Assembly: GCA_963733935.1 (NCBI GenBank)
Contig: CAVTEQ010000006.1
Location: 62,001-126,000, forward strand
Direction: 5' to 3'
DNA length: 64,000 bases
Origin: JAHFUA01 sp963733935
Lineage (GTDB): Bacteria; Acidobacteriota; Terriglobia; Terriglobales; Acidobacteriaceae
Shown: positions 35,507 through 45,217 of the stretch, in pieces
How positions within the stretch are numbered: position 1 is the stretch's first letter
Layout of the letters: each line of letters opens with the position of its first letter
Notes under the pieces: model-generated
The model's input: only the letters and a program-made list of their open reading frames with translations
Databases searched by the model: none
Told to the model about the DNA's origin: nothing
Translations under genes and position numbers: made by a program

Positions 35507-36514
35507 ATGGCACGAGTGCGAGTGATGGAACAACGCCCCGCGGCCGCCGCAGCTTCCGGTGGCAACCTGCTGCTGGGCCTGGTCGCGCTGGGCACCGTCT
35601 TCATGCTGCTGATGGGCCTGTTGGGAACCATCAAGACGGGAGTCGTGTTCAATGAGGCCAACCTGCTGTTTGCGGCGCTGACTTTTTACGCGGCGTCCAC
35701 GGTGCTCTATATCGGATTTGCCGTGACGGGCACGGAGCGCTTCGTGCGCTTCGCCTGGCTCGCGACTTGGGCAGGATTCATCAGCAACACGCTGGCGGGA
35801 GCGCATCGCTGGTACAGCGCCGGGCATGCGCCGTTTTCCAGCGTTTACGAGATGCTGCTGGCGTTCATCTGGGCAGTGGCCGCACTGACGCTGTTCGTCC
35901 AAAGCAAGTATGGCGTCAAGGTGATCGGCACTATCACCATGCCGGTCGCGGTCGTCGGTGTGGTGCTGATGCAGTTGTTGCCTTCGGAAGTGCACCCGCT
36001 GGTACCCGCGCTGCAATCCACGTGGCTGCACATCCATGTGACGCTCGCGATGCTCTCCTATGCGGCCTGCGCTGTCAGTTTTGCCCTGGCCATGATGTTC
36101 CTCATTCAAGATCACATGCGCACGGAAAACTTCCTGGCGAACACAAGTGCTCTGGTCGCGCTGGTTTACGCCGGCGCGTTGAGTCGGTTCGCTGGCGGCG
36201 GGTTGCAAGTGGTAGCCCAGAACCCCGAGACCGGCGGTGATCTGATGATCCAGCGCGGCATGCCGCTGATGGTGGTCATCCCAGACCTGGGATGGTTGTT
36301 TGCGCTCGTGCTTGCCGCTCTGCTCGTCCCCCTTGCCTGCCATGCCTGGGCGACCTGGAAGCATGACGACCGCGCCTACGCCTGGGCTGACCGCGCTTTC
36401 GTGGTTGCCCTGCTTTTGCAGGTACTGACGACTGCGGCCTTCATTCTGCGGGCGCGCGGCGCGCAATACGCCTCGCCCATGGCCGAGGGTGCTCTTCACA
36501 ACGGCTCTGCGTAA
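35507..36514 (+). CDS. ccsA: CcsA/CcsB-like haem exporter, N-terminal part
   Basis: 335 residues with about seven membrane helices: NTLAGAHRWYSAGHAPFSSV with haem-ligand-type His, YEMLLAFIWAV, and QSTWLHIHVTLAMLSYAACA with conserved His residues. The essential tryptophan-rich haem motif is absent here but present in the next frame (36489-36920). Removing one A near 36501 (CACAACGG to CACACGG) would fuse both into a single protein of about 470 residues, the normal build. It follows resB by 16 bases. Confidence 0.8.
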   Translation: MARVRVMEQRPAAAAASGGNLLLGLVALGTVFMLLMGLLGTIKTGVVFNEANLLFAALTFYAASTVLYIGFAVTGTERFVRFAWLATWAGFISNTLAGAHRWYSAGHAPFSSVYEMLLAFIWAVAALTLFVQSKYGVKVIGTITMPVAVVGVVLMQLLPSEVHPLVPALQSTWLHIHVTLAMLSYAACAVSFALAMMFLIQDHMRTENFLANTSALVALVYAGALSRFAGGGLQVVAQNPETGGDLMIQRGMPLMVVIPDLGWLFALVLAALLVPLACHAWATWKHDDRAYAWADRAFVVALLLQVLTTAAFILRARGAQYASPMAEGALHNGSA

Positions 36515-36920
36515 TAGCCCCTTCATCCTGGCGGGCTTGCTCAGTGGCTTGCTGGCTTCGGTGCTCTACCTGATGCTGAGCTGGCGCCGCGAAGGCTTGC
36601 AGCAGATGCTGCCCTCGGCGGATACGCTCGATCGCCTTACCTACAAGACCATCGGCGTGGCTTTCCCGCTGTTGACTCTGATGATCGCGGCCGGCGCGTA
36701 TTGGGCCAACCAGACCTGGGGATCGTACTGGAGCTGGGATCCCAAGGAGACCGCCGCGCTGGTAACCTGGCTCGTCTATGCCGGCTATCTGCACATGCGC
36801 ATCGCCCGCGGCTGGCGCGGACGCCGCGCCGCTTACTTCGCGGTGCTGGGATTCGCCGTTGTCATGTTCACGTTCTTCGGTGTGACTTACCTCCTGCCAG
36901 GGCTGCACGCCTACGCCTGA
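36489..36920 (+). CDS. CcsA/CcsB-like haem exporter, C-terminal part with WWD motif
   Basis: 143 residues from a GTG. The sequence TWGSYWSWDPKETAALVTWL is the conserved tryptophan-rich haem-handling motif of CcsA, with three further helices to FGVTYLLPGLHAYA. Alone it lacks the first half of the protein; it overlaps the first part by 26 bases in another frame. Most likely one gene interrupted by a single-base insertion. Confidence 0.75.
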   Translation: MLFTTALRNSPFILAGLLSGLLASVLYLMLSWRREGLQQMLPSADTLDRLTYKTIGVAFPLLTLMIAAGAYWANQTWGSYWSWDPKETAALVTWLVYAGYLHMRIARGWRGRRAAYFAVLGFAVVMFTFFGVTYLLPGLHAYA

Positions 36921-36993
36921 TGGCCGTTACGGGGCCGGCTGACTGGCCGGCCCTTCTTTTTGACCCGGCTTACTCTGGGAATAGACTCAAGAC

Positions 36994-37364
36994 GTGAGGC
37001 CACACGTGGGCTTAACGCCCATCAAAGTAAGCATTGCGAATCCTGCCAGGCCAAAACGGGCGATCGATCTCACGTTCCTGGTGGACTCGGGCGCTATTTA
37101 TTCCGTCATTCCCGCCGCGCTGCTTCGGAAACTGGGCGTGAAACCGCACTCGAAGCGCACCTTCATCCTGGCAGACGGTTCGGAGATCACTCGGAAGATC
37201 GGCGATGTCGCGTTTCGTCTGGACGGCCGCCAGGGCGCTGCGCCAGTCATCTTTGGCGAAAAAGACGACAGCACCTTGCTAGGCTCGTTTCTCTGGAGGC
37301 GCTCGGCATGGTGCTCGACCCGATGAAGCGCGAGTTGCGGCCCTTACCGATGGTCCTGGCGTAG
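36994..37364 (+). pseudogene. Retropepsin-like aspartic protease, frameshifted near its end
   Basis: From a GTG at 36994: FLVDSGAIYSVIPAALLRKL carries the D-S-G catalytic motif of clan AA aspartic proteases that work as dimers. The frame derails near 37290; the other frame continues VSLEALGMVLDPMKRELRPL to TAG 37364, the expected ending. A one-base deletion would explain it. Function of this small family is unknown. Confidence 0.7.
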
Positions 37365-37418
37365 CCGAGCTCCCCAATAAGCCGGAGTTAGCCCACTGTG
37401 TCTGCAATCACGGCCTTT

Positions 37419-37434
37419 TGTGATTGCGGTCACA
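37419..37434. promoter_or_regulatory. CRP/FNR-type palindrome before sensor kinase
   Basis: TGTGATTGCGGTCACA: perfect TGTGA-N6-TCACA, 57 bases before the kinase ATG. It is nested with a second inverted repeat, GCAATCAC (37404-37411) and GTGATTGC (37420-37427). Confidence 0.6.
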
Positions 37435-37491
37435 CCGTACCTCGCCCTCCCGCGCCCATAATGGGATGTAAGCGGTGGGGTGTCTCGACTT

Positions 37492-38559
37492 ATGCGGTGG
37501 CGCGTCAATTGGCGGCTGAAAGCCATTCTGCCTGTTCTGGTAGTGCTGGCGAACGGGCTGCTGGTGTTCGTGCTGGTAACGCTATCGTTAGAAGAACAGG
37601 CGCGATACCAGGTACGGCTGGTCGCCGTGGCTGGGGCGGTAATCATTGTTGCCGCGGTCATCGCGATGATTTCTTTGCTGCTGCAACATCCTCTGCACGA
37701 GTTGCACGACAAGATCGCGCTCGTGCGCCAGGGCGACCTCAACGTCGAGGTGAACTTCGCCAAGCGCAACGACGAGATCGGCGACCTGGGCCGCGATTTC
37801 AATGACATGGTCCGCCAGCTCCGTGAGAGCCGCGAAGAGATCCAGCGCCTTTACCGCACGCAGATGTCGCGGGCTGAACACCTTGCGACTCTGGGCGAGC
37901 TGGCCACAGGTCTCGCGCACGAGATCCGCAACCCGCTGGCCGGAATCGCCGGCGTGATGGAGATCGTCGGTCGCGACCTGCCCGAGTCGAGTCCGGCGCG
38001 CGAGGTGCTGAGCGAAGTGCAGCAGGAGATCCTGCAGATCAAGCGCATTCTCTCCGACCTGCTGGAGACCGCGCGTCCCAAAGCGCCGGACTTCCGCCCA
38101 TCCGACCTGAACTCGACGGCGGAGCACGCGGTCTCGCTGGCGCGACAGCAGGCGCTCTCGCGGCCCATCGACATCAAGCTTTCGAAGGCCCACGAGCTGG
38201 CGCCGGTTGAGCATGATGCTGGTCAGATCCAGCAGGTGCTGCTGAACCTGCTGCTGAATGCCCTCCAGGCGATTGATGACGCCGGCAACATTCGCGTGCG
38301 CCTCGCGTCCGAGGATGGCTTTGCGACGGTCGCGATTTCCGACACTGGCCGCGGCGTTCCACCGGAGCACCTGGCCAACATCTTCCGCCCCTTTTTCACC
38401 ACCAAGAAGCGGGGCACAGGCCTCGGACTCTCGCTGGTGTCCCGCATCGTCGAAGGGCACGGCGGACGAGTCGAGGTCGCAAGCACTCCGGGCCAGGGCA
38501 GTCAGTTCGTGGTGTGGCTGCCGTTCCGCCATACCGAGGCCCCAAAACGAGCATCCTGA
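37492..38559 (+). CDS. Membrane sensor histidine kinase (HAMP, HisKA, HATPase)
   Basis: 355 residues from ATG 37492; a GTG at 37480 is an alternative. Two membrane helices (about 7-30 and 42-62) with almost no periplasmic sensor, a HAMP linker (65-120), H-box LAHEIRNPLAGIAG, N-box LLNLLLNALQAIDDAG, G1 ISDTGRGVP and G2 GTGLGLSLV. It resembles NtrB/AtoS/ZraS-type kinases and stands 15 bases before its NtrC-type partner. Confidence 0.92.
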   Translation: MRWRVNWRLKAILPVLVVLANGLLVFVLVTLSLEEQARYQVRLVAVAGAVIIVAAVIAMISLLLQHPLHELHDKIALVRQGDLNVEVNFAKRNDEIGDLGRDFNDMVRQLRESREEIQRLYRTQMSRAEHLATLGELATGLAHEIRNPLAGIAGVMEIVGRDLPESSPAREVLSEVQQEILQIKRILSDLLETARPKAPDFRPSDLNSTAEHAVSLARQQALSRPIDIKLSKAHELAPVEHDAGQIQQVLLNLLLNALQAIDDAGNIRVRLASEDGFATVAISDTGRGVPPEHLANIFRPFFTTKKRGTGLGLSLVSRIVEGHGGRVEVASTPGQGSQFVVWLPFRHTEAPKRAS

Positions 38560-38574
38560 TTTAGAGTAGATACT

Positions 38575-40038
<1,464 letters not shown>

Positions 40039-40075
40039 CCGGCGAACCATATCTCACAAAATGAACTTTAGGGTG

Positions 40076-40108
40076 CCCTACCCTTGGCCGATTTTGCCAA
40101 GGGTGGGG
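40076..40108. terminator. Hairpin after the NtrC-type gene
   Basis: ACCCTTGGC (40080-40088) pairs with GCCAAGGGT (40096-40104), extendable by further C-G pairs. It may be a terminator or a REP-like element. The region 40109-40374 holds no gene that I can support. Confidence 0.5.
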
Positions 40109-40374
40109 CTTTTCCAGCGGACGATTCGTACTATGCAAGCTCTTGCACGTAGCTGGCTTCCTCCACGAGCTGCGTACTTCCACGTGCTTAACGAATTGAA
40201 ACCAAATGTGTTGCTGCAACTTGCCACGGAAATTCTGGCAAACAAAGTGCTCCATCCAGGGTGAACGACGCACGTACTGTTTCCGCCAGACCCAGGCTGA
40301 GCAATTCGTTCCGCGCGACTTACGGTACGACCACGAAACCACGCCGGCTGCCGGAAGCGGAGAGGCCGAATACC

Positions 40375-40707
40375 ATGAAAACTGTTTTCTTGATGCTGCT
40401 GCTCTTGCTGAGTGTCGGAGCTTTCGGGCAATGCTGCCAGTACACCAATGCAACCACAATTGCACCCGCGCAGATGGGCACCACGTGGTCATCGCCTGAC
40501 CATCCGATGCACGCATCCCGCCACAGCTTAGCCTTCGAACAGGACTTGAAAGAAGTCGGCGGCGTGACGATGGGGCAAGGCGAACGTCCGGCATGGGAGG
40601 TTTACAACGTAGAGCCGATCTCGCTGGGCGACGCGGCGCGCGATTACCGCAAGCAGCATTTGATGGCCAAGAAAGCGCAGATTGTGTGGGAAAAGATCGG
40701 AAACTGA
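40375..40707 (+). CDS. Small secreted protein of unknown function
   Basis: 110 residues with a clear signal peptide (KTVFLMLLLLLSVGAFG) from ATG 40375. The mature part has SSPDHPMHASRH and ends in a basic helix (AARDYRKQHLMAKKAQ). No domain is recognised; acidobacteria have many such small secreted proteins. Confidence 0.65.
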   Translation: MKTVFLMLLLLLSVGAFGQCCQYTNATTIAPAQMGTTWSSPDHPMHASRHSLAFEQDLKEVGGVTMGQGERPAWEVYNVEPISLGDAARDYRKQHLMAKKAQIVWEKIGN

Positions 40708-40747
40708 GCATCTGAGGGTCAGCTACGCCCCGGCCGGGCCCACGCGA

Positions 40748-41632
40748 TTAATACGCCTCGGGCACGAAGTGCTGGGTCGACATCTTTGGCCGCTTGTAGT
40801 CCAGCGCCTGGCGCGGTGGCAGATCGAGCTCCACGGGCGTCATGTCGTGGTACGGAATCTGCCGCAGCAGGTGCGCGATGCAATTCAGCCGCGCCCGCTT
40901 CTTGTTATCGGCATTCACCACAAACCACGGGCTCTTCTTGGTGTCGGTGTGGGCAAACATCACATCCTTGGCGCGCGAGTAGTCCACCCAGTGCCGTCGC
41001 GACTGTACGTCCATCGGGCTGAGTTTCCAGCGCTTGATGGGATTGCTCATGCGCTCCTGGAAGCGTTTTTCCTGCTCCTCATCGTTCACGGAAAACCAGT
41101 ACTTGATCAGAATCATGCCGGAACGGATGAGCATGCGTTCGAACTGCGGACAGTCAATCAGAAAGTCCTGATATTCCTCCTCGGTACAGAAGCCCATCAC
41201 GTGCTCGACCCCGGCGCGGTTGTACCAGCTACGGTCGAAAAGCACGATCTCACCTTTCGCCGGTAGTTCGGCGACATAGCGCTGAAAGTACCACTGGCCG
41301 CGTTCCTTTTCGGTGGGCGTGCCCAGAGCCACGATGCGGCAAACGCGCGGGTTCAGGCTCTGGGTGATGCGCTTGATCACTCCGCCCTTGCCTGCGGCAT
41401 CGCGGCCCTCGAACAGGACGCAGACGCGCAATCCCTTCATGCGCACCCACTCCTGGAGCTTGATCAGCTCCCGCTGCAGGTAGGCGAGCTCTTCCACATA
41501 GTCGTATTTCTTCGAGGGTTTATGCGGCTTCGCCCGCCCGAGCAGGTTCCAATACTGCTCGATCTTTGCCGTCTCTTTGGCGTTGGTCAGGACTTCGCCG
41601 TTGATCTTCTGCTTCTTGGAGTTTTTGCCCAT
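40748..41632 (-). CDS. ppk2: Polyphosphate kinase 2 (PPK2)
   Basis: 294 residues from ATG 41632; an upstream TTG at 41668 is less likely. Walker A FEGRDAAGKGGVIKRI, the lid/active-site segment VLFDRSWYNRAGVEHVMGF and KYWFSVNDEEQEKRF are those of class I PPK2 enzymes, which use polyphosphate to phosphorylate ADP or GDP. A basic N-terminus (GKNSKKQK) is typical. Monocistronic and convergent with the secreted-protein gene. Confidence 0.9.
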   Translation of the reverse strand: MGKNSKKQKINGEVLTNAKETAKIEQYWNLLGRAKPHKPSKKYDYVEELAYLQRELIKLQEWVRMKGLRVCVLFEGRDAAGKGGVIKRITQSLNPRVCRIVALGTPTEKERGQWYFQRYVAELPAKGEIVLFDRSWYNRAGVEHVMGFCTEEEYQDFLIDCPQFERMLIRSGMILIKYWFSVNDEEQEKRFQERMSNPIKRWKLSPMDVQSRRHWVDYSRAKDVMFAHTDTKKSPWFVVNADNKKRARLNCIAHLLRQIPYHDMTPVELDLPPRQALDYKRPKMSTQHFVPEAY

Positions 41633-41768
41633 TCGGTTCTTCAGGGACACGAATCTCGGGCCCGGCAATCGCTACCGGTCCGGAGGCGGGCAAACTAGCG
41701 GGAAAATATTTCTGCAGTATTACGGGAGTGTGAATGTTTCGTGAAACCGCCGGCGAGTTCCGCTGCCT

Positions 41769-42380
41769 TTAGCCTTTCCCAGCCTTGATGTCGGCGATCG
41801 CGCTCTGCACTTTCTGCACCTGGTCGGGCGGCAGGTTGGGATTGTTCTTCAGGATTTTCTCCCAGGCAGCCAGCGCGCCGGCCTTATCTTGATACGCGTC
41901 ACGCCGCACGATTCCCAGGTTGAAGAGCGTATTGGGATAGTTAGGCGAAGCTTTCAGCACCTGGTTGAACTGCTCGATGGCCTTGTCGGGAAATCCGGAA
42001 TAGAAGTATGCGGTGCCCATGTCGGTGCGCACGTCGGGGTCGCCGGGACGAAGGTCCAGCGCCTGCTGATAGTAGCGGATGGCATCCGACCAGGCCTTGT
42101 GGTCGTAGTAGACGTTGCCGAGTTTGACCAGCGTGGGCACGTCTTTTGGATTTGCTTTGAGCGCGTCCAGCAGAGGTTGCGCTTCAAGGCTGAGCGAGGC
42201 CGCTGACGGCGCCGATTCGGTGGATGACGTGGCGGCTGGCGCCGGCGGCGGGGGCGGGCTCGTCTCCGGCGAGGACGATCCGCGGATCAGGTACCCGCCC
42301 ACCAGTCCAACAAACAGACAGACCATCCCCAGCAGGTAGGCTTCTCGCGTGCTCCAGGTCTTGGGGCTTGTTCCAGACAC
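41769..42380 (-). CDS. Membrane-anchored TPR protein
   Basis: 203 residues from a GTG. One membrane helix (about 14-32), a proline-rich linker (PPPPPAPA), and three TPR repeats (KLGNVYYDHKAWSDAIRYYQ, DMGTAYFYSGFPDKAIEQFN, and NLGIVRRDAYQDKAGALAAW). This resembles CcmH/CcmI or NrfG tails that hold apocytochromes, which could fit the cytochrome biogenesis genes nearby; that link is inference. Confidence 0.75.
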   Translation of the reverse strand: MSGTSPKTWSTREAYLLGMVCLFVGLVGGYLIRGSSSPETSPPPPPAPAATSSTESAPSAASLSLEAQPLLDALKANPKDVPTLVKLGNVYYDHKAWSDAIRYYQQALDLRPGDPDVRTDMGTAYFYSGFPDKAIEQFNQVLKASPNYPNTLFNLGIVRRDAYQDKAGALAAWEKILKNNPNLPPDQVQKVQSAIADIKAGKG

Positions 42381-42608
42381 AATTCACCGCTTGACGTGGC
42401 AATATCTTATCTTGTCTGGCAAAGTTGCGCCTTGCTCCCGTTATGTTTAGAGGCGTCTCATCTGCCGATGTGTTCTCCCTCGGGCACCTGCCCGAATCCC
42501 GGCAGACTGTTCGGCGCGGTTCTGAACAAAACTCCTTTGGGCGCTTAGGCTTACGGCCACTCCGACTTGGCTACACGGATGCAAGAGACACAATCGTGAG
42601 AGAGTGAA

Positions 42609-42998
42609 ATGGGAAACCTCAGAAGCAAACTCGAAGGCCCAAGATGCGGCCCGGGGCGATTCATCATCGTCATTCTGTTCATACTCACGGCTCTTGCCCA
42701 GGCACAAACCACGGGTGCGTTGTATATCACCTCGCCCGCGAGGGGCGCGCAGGTGGAGGGCAGGTTGGTGACGATTCAGTATGAATTGATGCCGGGAATT
42801 TCGGTAAACGGCATACCGAAATTCCGGGTGCAGCTTGATAGACAACCCCCGGTGCTGACCAGCGACCGCGAATGCATCCTGAACTGGCTTTCGCCGGGTT
42901 GGCACACCGTGACCGTCTGGTTGTTGGACGCGAATGATACCCCCATCTATGGTGCGCAGGACCAGGTGCAATTTAACGTTGAGCCTTACGGTCCATGA
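42609..42998 (+). CDS. Secreted Ig-fold-like protein of unknown function
   Basis: 129 residues with an N-terminal signal helix (FIIVILFILTALAQAQ) and a beta-sandwich-like domain (GALYITSPARGAQVEGRLVT, HTVTVWLLDANDTPIYGAQD). The shape resembles the Ig-like modules of bacterial surface proteins. No partner is visible. The region 42381-42608 holds no gene. Confidence 0.6.
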   Translation: MGNLRSKLEGPRCGPGRFIIVILFILTALAQAQTTGALYITSPARGAQVEGRLVTIQYELMPGISVNGIPKFRVQLDRQPPVLTSDRECILNWLSPGWHTVTVWLLDANDTPIYGAQDQVQFNVEPYGP

Positions 42999-43034
42999 CT
43001 GATACACAACTCACTAAATGATCGGGGAGGTGCA

Positions 43035-43277
43035 ATGGTCGGCGTGAGTGAAAATGCCAGCTCGGAAGTGTGTGATCGCCTCAAAAACCTGGGCTATGGC
43101 GAGGGAAGTCATATCCAGTTGTACGGTCAGCGGTTTGAAGTTGTCTCTGAACCACGTCCGGAAGAGGACGGAATCTCAATTTGTGTGCGGGCTGAAGGCG
43201 AAACCGCGGTGCGGTTCATCAAGCTCCCGGTGACCATCCTCCAGGCCGCCCAGGAGTTCGGCAGCCGGACGGCTTAA
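43035..43277 (+). CDS. Small protein of unknown function
   Basis: 80 residues with GGGGAGGTG before the ATG. The sequence (VCDRLKNLGYGEGSHIQLYG, then RFEVVSEPRPEEDG) is cytosolic in character and mildly acidic. No family is recognised. It follows the Ig-like gene by 36 bases on the same strand. Confidence 0.55.
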   Translation: MVGVSENASSEVCDRLKNLGYGEGSHIQLYGQRFEVVSEPRPEEDGISICVRAEGETAVRFIKLPVTILQAAQEFGSRTA

Positions 43278-43436
43278 TCGTCGGGGAACCAGGCAGCCGG
43301 GTGCCCCGGAGCCTGCCCCGAGCGAAGCCGGAGGGCTGGTTTTGCTTGGGTGGGGTAGTTCGGCCCCTTGTTGTCCTACGCGCTGTTCTACTCCTCCGGG
43401 GCCCCCGGCACCTCGTCCCTCAGCTACAATCTCTCT

Positions 43437-43682
43437 ATGCCGACAGTCAAGCGCGTCGGTCCGCACAGGATTTACTTTTATAGCCATGAGCCTAATGAAC
43501 CGCCGCATGTACATGTTGATCGGGATGAGATGTCGGCAAAGTTCTGGCTAAATCCAGTGGGACTGGCCAGAAATTACGGCTTTCGGCCGCGCGAACTGCG
43601 GGAATTGCTTTCGATCGTCGTACAACATCAGGCGGAATTGTTGGAGGCATGGAATGAGTACTTCGGTGGTAGCAGCGGATGA
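43437..43682 (+). CDS. DUF4160 protein
   Basis: 81 residues starting MPTVKRVGPHRIYFYSHEPN, with the signature EPPHVHVDRD and KFWLNPVGLARNYGF of DUF4160. These proteins are usually encoded next to DUF2442 proteins, as here, and the pair is suspected to behave like a toxin-antitoxin module. Confidence 0.8.
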   Translation: MPTVKRVGPHRIYFYSHEPNEPPHVHVDRDEMSAKFWLNPVGLARNYGFRPRELRELLSIVVQHQAELLEAWNEYFGGSSG

Positions 43683-43836
43683 GAGGGTGGCAGGCGTGGA
43701 ATTCTCCGAGGATTCACTGACCGTCAGGCTAATGGACGGACGCTCAATCTCCGTGCCCCTGGCCGCGCCGGCGCGCCCGATAACGTTCTTTACCCCAGCG
43801 AAGCCGCCGGGTTCGCGCCCCGGTGTTGGGCGCTAA
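43654..43836 (+). CDS. DUF2442 protein, truncated by a REP element
   Basis: 60 residues; the start (GVEFSEDSLTVRLMDGRSIS then VPLA) is a DUF2442 domain, but the expected WYPRL... continuation is missing. After residue 40 the frame runs into a REP hairpin and ends PGSRPGVGR. The antitoxin-like partner is thus probably non-functional. Overlaps DUF4160 by 29 bases. Confidence 0.6.
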   Translation: MSTSVVAADERVAGVEFSEDSLTVRLMDGRSISVPLAAPARPITFFTPAKPPGSRPGVGR

Positions 43837-43842
43837 CCTGGG
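43809..43842. repeat. REP-like palindrome 1
   Basis: GGGTTCGCGCCC (43810-43820 region) and GGGCGCTAACC form a stem around CGGTGTT. The same element occurs inverted at 44081-44117 and 45356-45392. It supplies the last codons of the truncated DUF2442 ORF. Confidence 0.6.
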
Positions 43843-44041
43843 CGAAGGAATATCCTTTCCGGCCCTCCCACAGATTTCCATTCACGATCGCGAGCCGTCC
43901 ATTCGGATTCGATCTCTACCGCGCCCGTTTCTCGCAACCGATAGTGACGATGGCTGCTCCACTTCCATTCGTCTTCCATTCGTCCAGGCTCGCAACCAGT
44001 CCTCGTTTCACCGGGTTCCTGTGCAGGTAGCGCAGCCATGA
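43833..44041 (-). pseudogene. REP-associated transposase C-terminal fragment, copy 1
   Basis: Minus strand: RYLHRNPVKRGLV in one frame, then, after an 11-base tandem duplication (GACGAATGGAA twice, about 43980), EWKWSSHRHYRLRETGAVEI in another. This is the C-terminal end of a RAYT transposase, not active. It overlaps the 185-base repeat at 43943-44127. Confidence 0.7.
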
Positions 44042-44127
44042 GACGAAACTACACCGCACCCTTACGAAGGTAAAGGACGGCCCAGGTTAGCGCCCAAAAC
44101 CGGGGCGCGAACCTGGGGCACCGGGCT
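43943..44127. repeat. 185-base direct repeat, copy 1 (RAYT fragment plus REP)
   Basis: Nearly identical to 45218-45402, including the same 11-base tandem duplication inside the transposase fragment and a REP hairpin at its right end (44081-44117). The shared defect shows that copying followed inactivation. Confidence 0.8.
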
Positions 44128-44566
44128 CCATCAGCGCAGCAGCCTGCTTGCCGACCTTCTTGAGCGCCACTTCGAGGCCACGAAGCTCCTCGGGGCTCAG
44201 TTCAGAGAACACTCTCTTCATCTGCCCGGAATGCTTTCGGAAGGCTGAAACAATAAGGTCCTTGCCGCGTGGGGTGAGGGCAACGATCCGAACGCGCCGG
44301 TCTTCGGTGCTCTCGACCCGGCTGACCAAGCCTTTCGCGACGAGACGGTCCACGGCAATGCTGATCGAACCTGGTGTGAGATCGACGATCGGGCCTATCG
44401 TATTGACGGGCAAAGGCCCCTTATGGAGCAGCACCTCCAACACGCGGAAATCCGAGTCGCCAAGTCCAGTTCCTTCGATTCCCGCTGCTGCGTAGCGCGT
44501 CAACGCGCGCGTCGCCTTCAACATGACGAGCCAAACGTGCGATGTCTCATGAACACCGTGGGCCAT
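44087..44566 (-). CDS. MarR-family regulator, end rewritten by a REP element
   Basis: About 159 residues from ATG 44566; a start at 44632 lies upstream of the probable promoter and is unlikely. Winged-helix core: DSDFRVLEVLLHKGPLPVNT, ISIAVDRLVAKGLVSRVEST then EDRRVRIVALTPRGKDLI. The last residues (EPGAPGSRPGFGR) are encoded by the REP hairpin, so the original end was replaced. MarR proteins bind palindromes and are released by small phenolics or oxidants. It is divergent from the DoxX gene and probably controls both. Confidence 0.8.
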   Translation of the reverse strand: MAHGVHETSHVWLVMLKATRALTRYAAAGIEGTGLGDSDFRVLEVLLHKGPLPVNTIGPIVDLTPGSISIAVDRLVAKGLVSRVESTEDRRVRIVALTPRGKDLIVSAFRKHSGQMKRVFSELSPEELRGLEVALKKVGKQAAALMEPGAPGSRPGFGR

Positions 44567-44586
44567 AAGATTCTGAATCTTCCCGA

Positions 44587-44619
44587 AGTATACACCATCA
44601 ACTATATTGACATCAATAT
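44587..44619 (-). promoter_or_regulatory. marR promoter with palindromic operator
   Basis: On the minus strand TTGATG (44616-44611), 18 bases, TATACT (44592-44587) makes a good sigma-70 promoter. It overlaps the palindrome ATATTGA-CA-TCAATAT (44604-44619), a likely MarR operator. Confidence 0.6.
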
Positions 44620-44668
44620 GATTGGCTGCCATGGTTAATGGCTGCCAACCGAAAAGGAGAACCCGGTT

Positions 44669-45058
44669 ATGAGAACCGTTTCCGCAATCGCCCGATATCT
44701 GGCGGGCGTGATCTTCCTTGTTTTCGGCCTGAACGGCTTTCTGAACTTCATTCCCCTGCCCCCGCCGGGGGGCATCGCGGGACAGTTCATGGGTGCCCTC
44801 TACGCCTCGCATTACCTGATGGTGATTTTCGCGGCTCAGGTCATCGCGGCGGTACTTCTGCTGGTCAACCGTTACGTACCGTTGGCGGTGGCCGTGCTGG
44901 CGCCGGTGATCGTCAACATTCTTTTGTTCCACGCTTTGATGGCCCCGAGCGGGCTTCCGCTGGCCCTCTTCGTGGCTGTACTGTGGGCGGTGATCTTCGT
45001 CGATCTGCGACCGGCCTTTGCCGGGTTGTTCCAGTCGCGCTTGCAGCCACGGGCCTGA
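44669..45058 (+). CDS. DoxX-family membrane protein
   Basis: 129 residues, four membrane helices (about 7-27, 45-66, 69-90, 98-117); LAGVIFLVFGLNGFLNFIPL and FMGALYASHYLMVIFAAQVI are typical of short DoxX proteins. It is divergent from marR with the palindrome between, so repression by MarR and induction by a small molecule is likely. Between 45059 and 45217 nothing clear is coded. Confidence 0.8.
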   Translation: MRTVSAIARYLAGVIFLVFGLNGFLNFIPLPPPGGIAGQFMGALYASHYLMVIFAAQVIAAVLLLVNRYVPLAVAVLAPVIVNILLFHALMAPSGLPLALFVAVLWAVIFVDLRPAFAGLFQSRLQPRA

Positions 45059-45217
45059 GGAGTTCATGGCGAGCAATCTGATTTCTGAATCGACGAAGGC
45101 CGTCGTCCGGCGGTGTACCGAAGCTCCCCGGTCCCGCGCCGAAGTCCGTCGGGCACCTAATGTCCGCGAGTATCTCCGTTGCTATGCAAAGAAGGTGAAG
45201 GAACGGAAAGACAGTCC

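Noticed and set aside
43437..43836. DUF4160/DUF2442 as a functional toxin-antitoxin pair
   Set aside because: The DUF2442 partner is cut off by a REP element, so an active pair is unlikely here.
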